Positions 63,701-64,000 of a stretch of DNA of 64,000 bases are shown piece after piece. Location: NCBI GenBank assembly GCA_019744775.1, contig JAIETZ010000004.1:310001-374000 (forward strand). Direction: 5' to 3'. The first letter of the stretch is position 1; every line of letters starts with the position of its first letter. Position numbers and translations under genes: made by a program. The DNA is from Candidatus Obscuribacterales bacterium (GTDB lineage Bacteria; Cyanobacteriota; Vampirovibrionia; Obscuribacterales; Obscuribacteraceae). The notes below the pieces were generated by a model, which did not search any database, was not told where the DNA came from, and was given only the letters and a program-made list of their open reading frames with translations.

Positions 63701-64000
63701 GGGCCAACGGCAATGTAGCCAGAGAAGTTAAACTTGGTGAAGAAATTCTGGAAGCACAACTAAAGCAAGGCAAGATAACTCAAGAAACATTCGACACGGC
63801 AAAGTCCTGGTTGTCTGGTGCCGGAACCGTTAAAGGCACACCAGTTAATACAGCCGAAATCCTGCAGAGTGTAGGAGTAAATATGGGTGACGATGTTCTC
63901 ACCGCCGCTGGATTGAGAATGCAAGCAGCTGGAGGAATGGGTGGCACAAGAGCTATTGATGCCGGCTGGGAAGCGCTGAAAGCGGGTCTACCGCAAGCAA
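60706..64000 (+). CDS. Very large helical protein, 3' end outside the window
   Basis: A reading frame open from the ATG at 60706 to the right edge, at least 1,098 residues, preceded by GGAGAGAAGG. No family is recognised. Residues 1-105 are disordered and Ala/Gln/Pro-rich with no signal peptide. Residues 140-250 are helical. About 340-860 is a long helix-rich, Lys/Glu/Gln/Ala-rich region with coiled-coil character. Residues 866-912 form a Gly/Ala-rich hydrophobic stretch (GAAAGGALATAGLVGAGVM start) that could insert in a membrane. The rest is again mixed helical. This layout is seen in large effector- or toxin-like proteins and in structural proteins; the missing C-terminus decides. It follows mutS2 after 125 bases. 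Confidence 0.75.
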   Translation, partial: MDDDKQVTKPEIASEGSNSAMNAPLEKAAAAGKQDSSGALSQAATESAEAEKGKKWTGGQPGVAQRDTSFDSPASQPAAANTRPSSIFDLVNQARTAPAPEVAPIQTTENFNRPQAADSRVPSGNWNDSNFLSPLPMLDASMNQATEQQAFQQLAYAQAAVDLLTPNNVRIIVNDLEKLQRALPLEMESTKRAAMQERIATGTRILDSRWECPLRLAFGMLKIASADGQQPPVDAFRLLQEAARINPALKDDPDVKATMDKCASLYGNMAQAVKQSMEQAVVAGAQTPVQQERSAFQNDPQLAQRLAEQGRKAQLDSPDPYVHARESEVLMRTQGVLSQDAKREHNLAIESAKKVKNSKGESYNLVLGEITKTKGVITEKQAALAKLQEQIAEAKKASKSIASEVMAIEGARAAEEQKTRSANLWEAGTTIFSRTLKSVTGDAEKEDNAHNAKVAEMVKRGNALRDLETKRKALEGEIKSSQDTLKTQQTKLAEVGKPIAEKHVGYAKALLQDAEACTSQAAKALAENNTEELQKSQAKQLTDLVEAAKQLNRAEKITPDLANNEEIKQLKQRNSIVSSSIGENIKDLTPAQQQDLDDRFLAVVNVYNQQRSDQLQAAIAGGAKPTEAQAALVKELADLAGFVPELQKDAKLRAAVGQILKGERITEESLTESAKIESKSLKLKENVFLGEQAMQQFQGLFLNRQYKDAAESLKTAMENQKPHVKQLRNELGQITEALGSCTTLEQMALLKQGKQAQEELIAKEESKVLQSIGLLYLTEKLPMQKEDGSTVEVQGPGFKPEQAIQALNQAKLDFPGIERNPLFEKQMLMAQGLEKDVKAMEIKAREDSEKAKEAGIDFATTLTSWGGAAAGGALATAGLVGAGVMVAGAPVTVPIALTILGASALVGAATGGLTKWGLANAFDAKDKDMGSNLSKGAWIGGTTGLGGGGLKVGGMVLAEGLVLAKGGTTLYQGVKYADVMNKVTKVAPMNNTVAAILKGANGNVAREVKLGEEILEAQLKQGKITQETFDTAKSWLSGAGTVKGTPVNTAEILQSVGVNMGDDVLTAAGLRMQAAGGMGGTRAIDAGWEALKAGLPQA

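Overview
The window reads as a chromosome segment of a Gram-negative-type bacterium with moderate GC and dense, mostly housekeeping gene content. A DUF3370 protein (a family best known from cyanobacteria), a class III-like polyphosphate kinase 2, a MurT-type Mur ligase, large secreted beta-repeat proteins and many small secreted proteins of unknown family together suggest a non-photosynthetic cyanobacterial relative (Melainabacteria / Vampirovibrionia, perhaps Obscuribacterales). That placement is inference from gene content; the window holds no rRNA and no photosynthesis genes.

Layout. 1-4.2 kb: a same-strand cluster of a GH3-family acyl-adenylating enzyme (cut by the left edge), three extended short-chain dehydrogenases and a small Mpo1-like (DUF962) membrane protein, followed by a NarL-type response regulator. 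4.9-8.9 kb: HtpX protease (minus), class II fumarase, a membrane-anchored endonuclease/exonuclease/phosphatase-family protein and an unknown anchored protein. 9.0-10.9 kb: an AbiE type IV toxin-antitoxin pair with an inverted-repeat promoter. 10.9-18.1 kb: an APC permease (minus), then a plus-strand run of FIST sensor, TonB-C-like secreted protein, exported MEMO-AMMECR1 fusion, DUF3370 protein and a small membrane protein. 18.1-24.4 kb: an orphan DUF1156 DNA methyltransferase, a translationally coupled PPK2-cytochrome P450 pair and an RNB exoribonuclease.

24.6-38.6 kb is the accessory heart of the window. A secreted protein of about 2,690 residues, built of Ser/Thr/Gly-rich beta repeats with two long internal duplications and a FecR-like C-terminus, is followed by tRNA-Asn and then by a minus-strand operon of five secreted proteins of no family I recognise. 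Two adjacent pairs in that operon are paralogues. One member carries eight successive 11-residue repeats, predicting a hendecad coiled coil. A TTGACA-18-GATAAT promoter precedes the operon and overlaps the start region of a divergent YbjN-like gene. This operon is my best candidate for an undescribed system, possibly a surface fibre or matrix.

38.7-64 kb returns to core functions: inositol monophosphatase-RNase D, a cysteine-peptidase-like protein, IlvE, AlaRS-RNase HI, NAD kinase-MurT, a secreted TPR protein, gamma carbonic anhydrase, a trypsin-like protease, an exported alpha/beta hydrolase, CarB, an NADPH-dependent FMN reductase, DeoC and MutS2. The window ends inside a very long reading frame (from 60706, open to the right edge) encoding a helical protein with a glycine/alanine-rich hydrophobic stretch. 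Many neighbours overlap by 4 bases (ATGA or GTGA), so translational coupling is common. Two dispersed palindromic repeats (5885-5904 and 56198-56343) look like REP/MITE-type elements.
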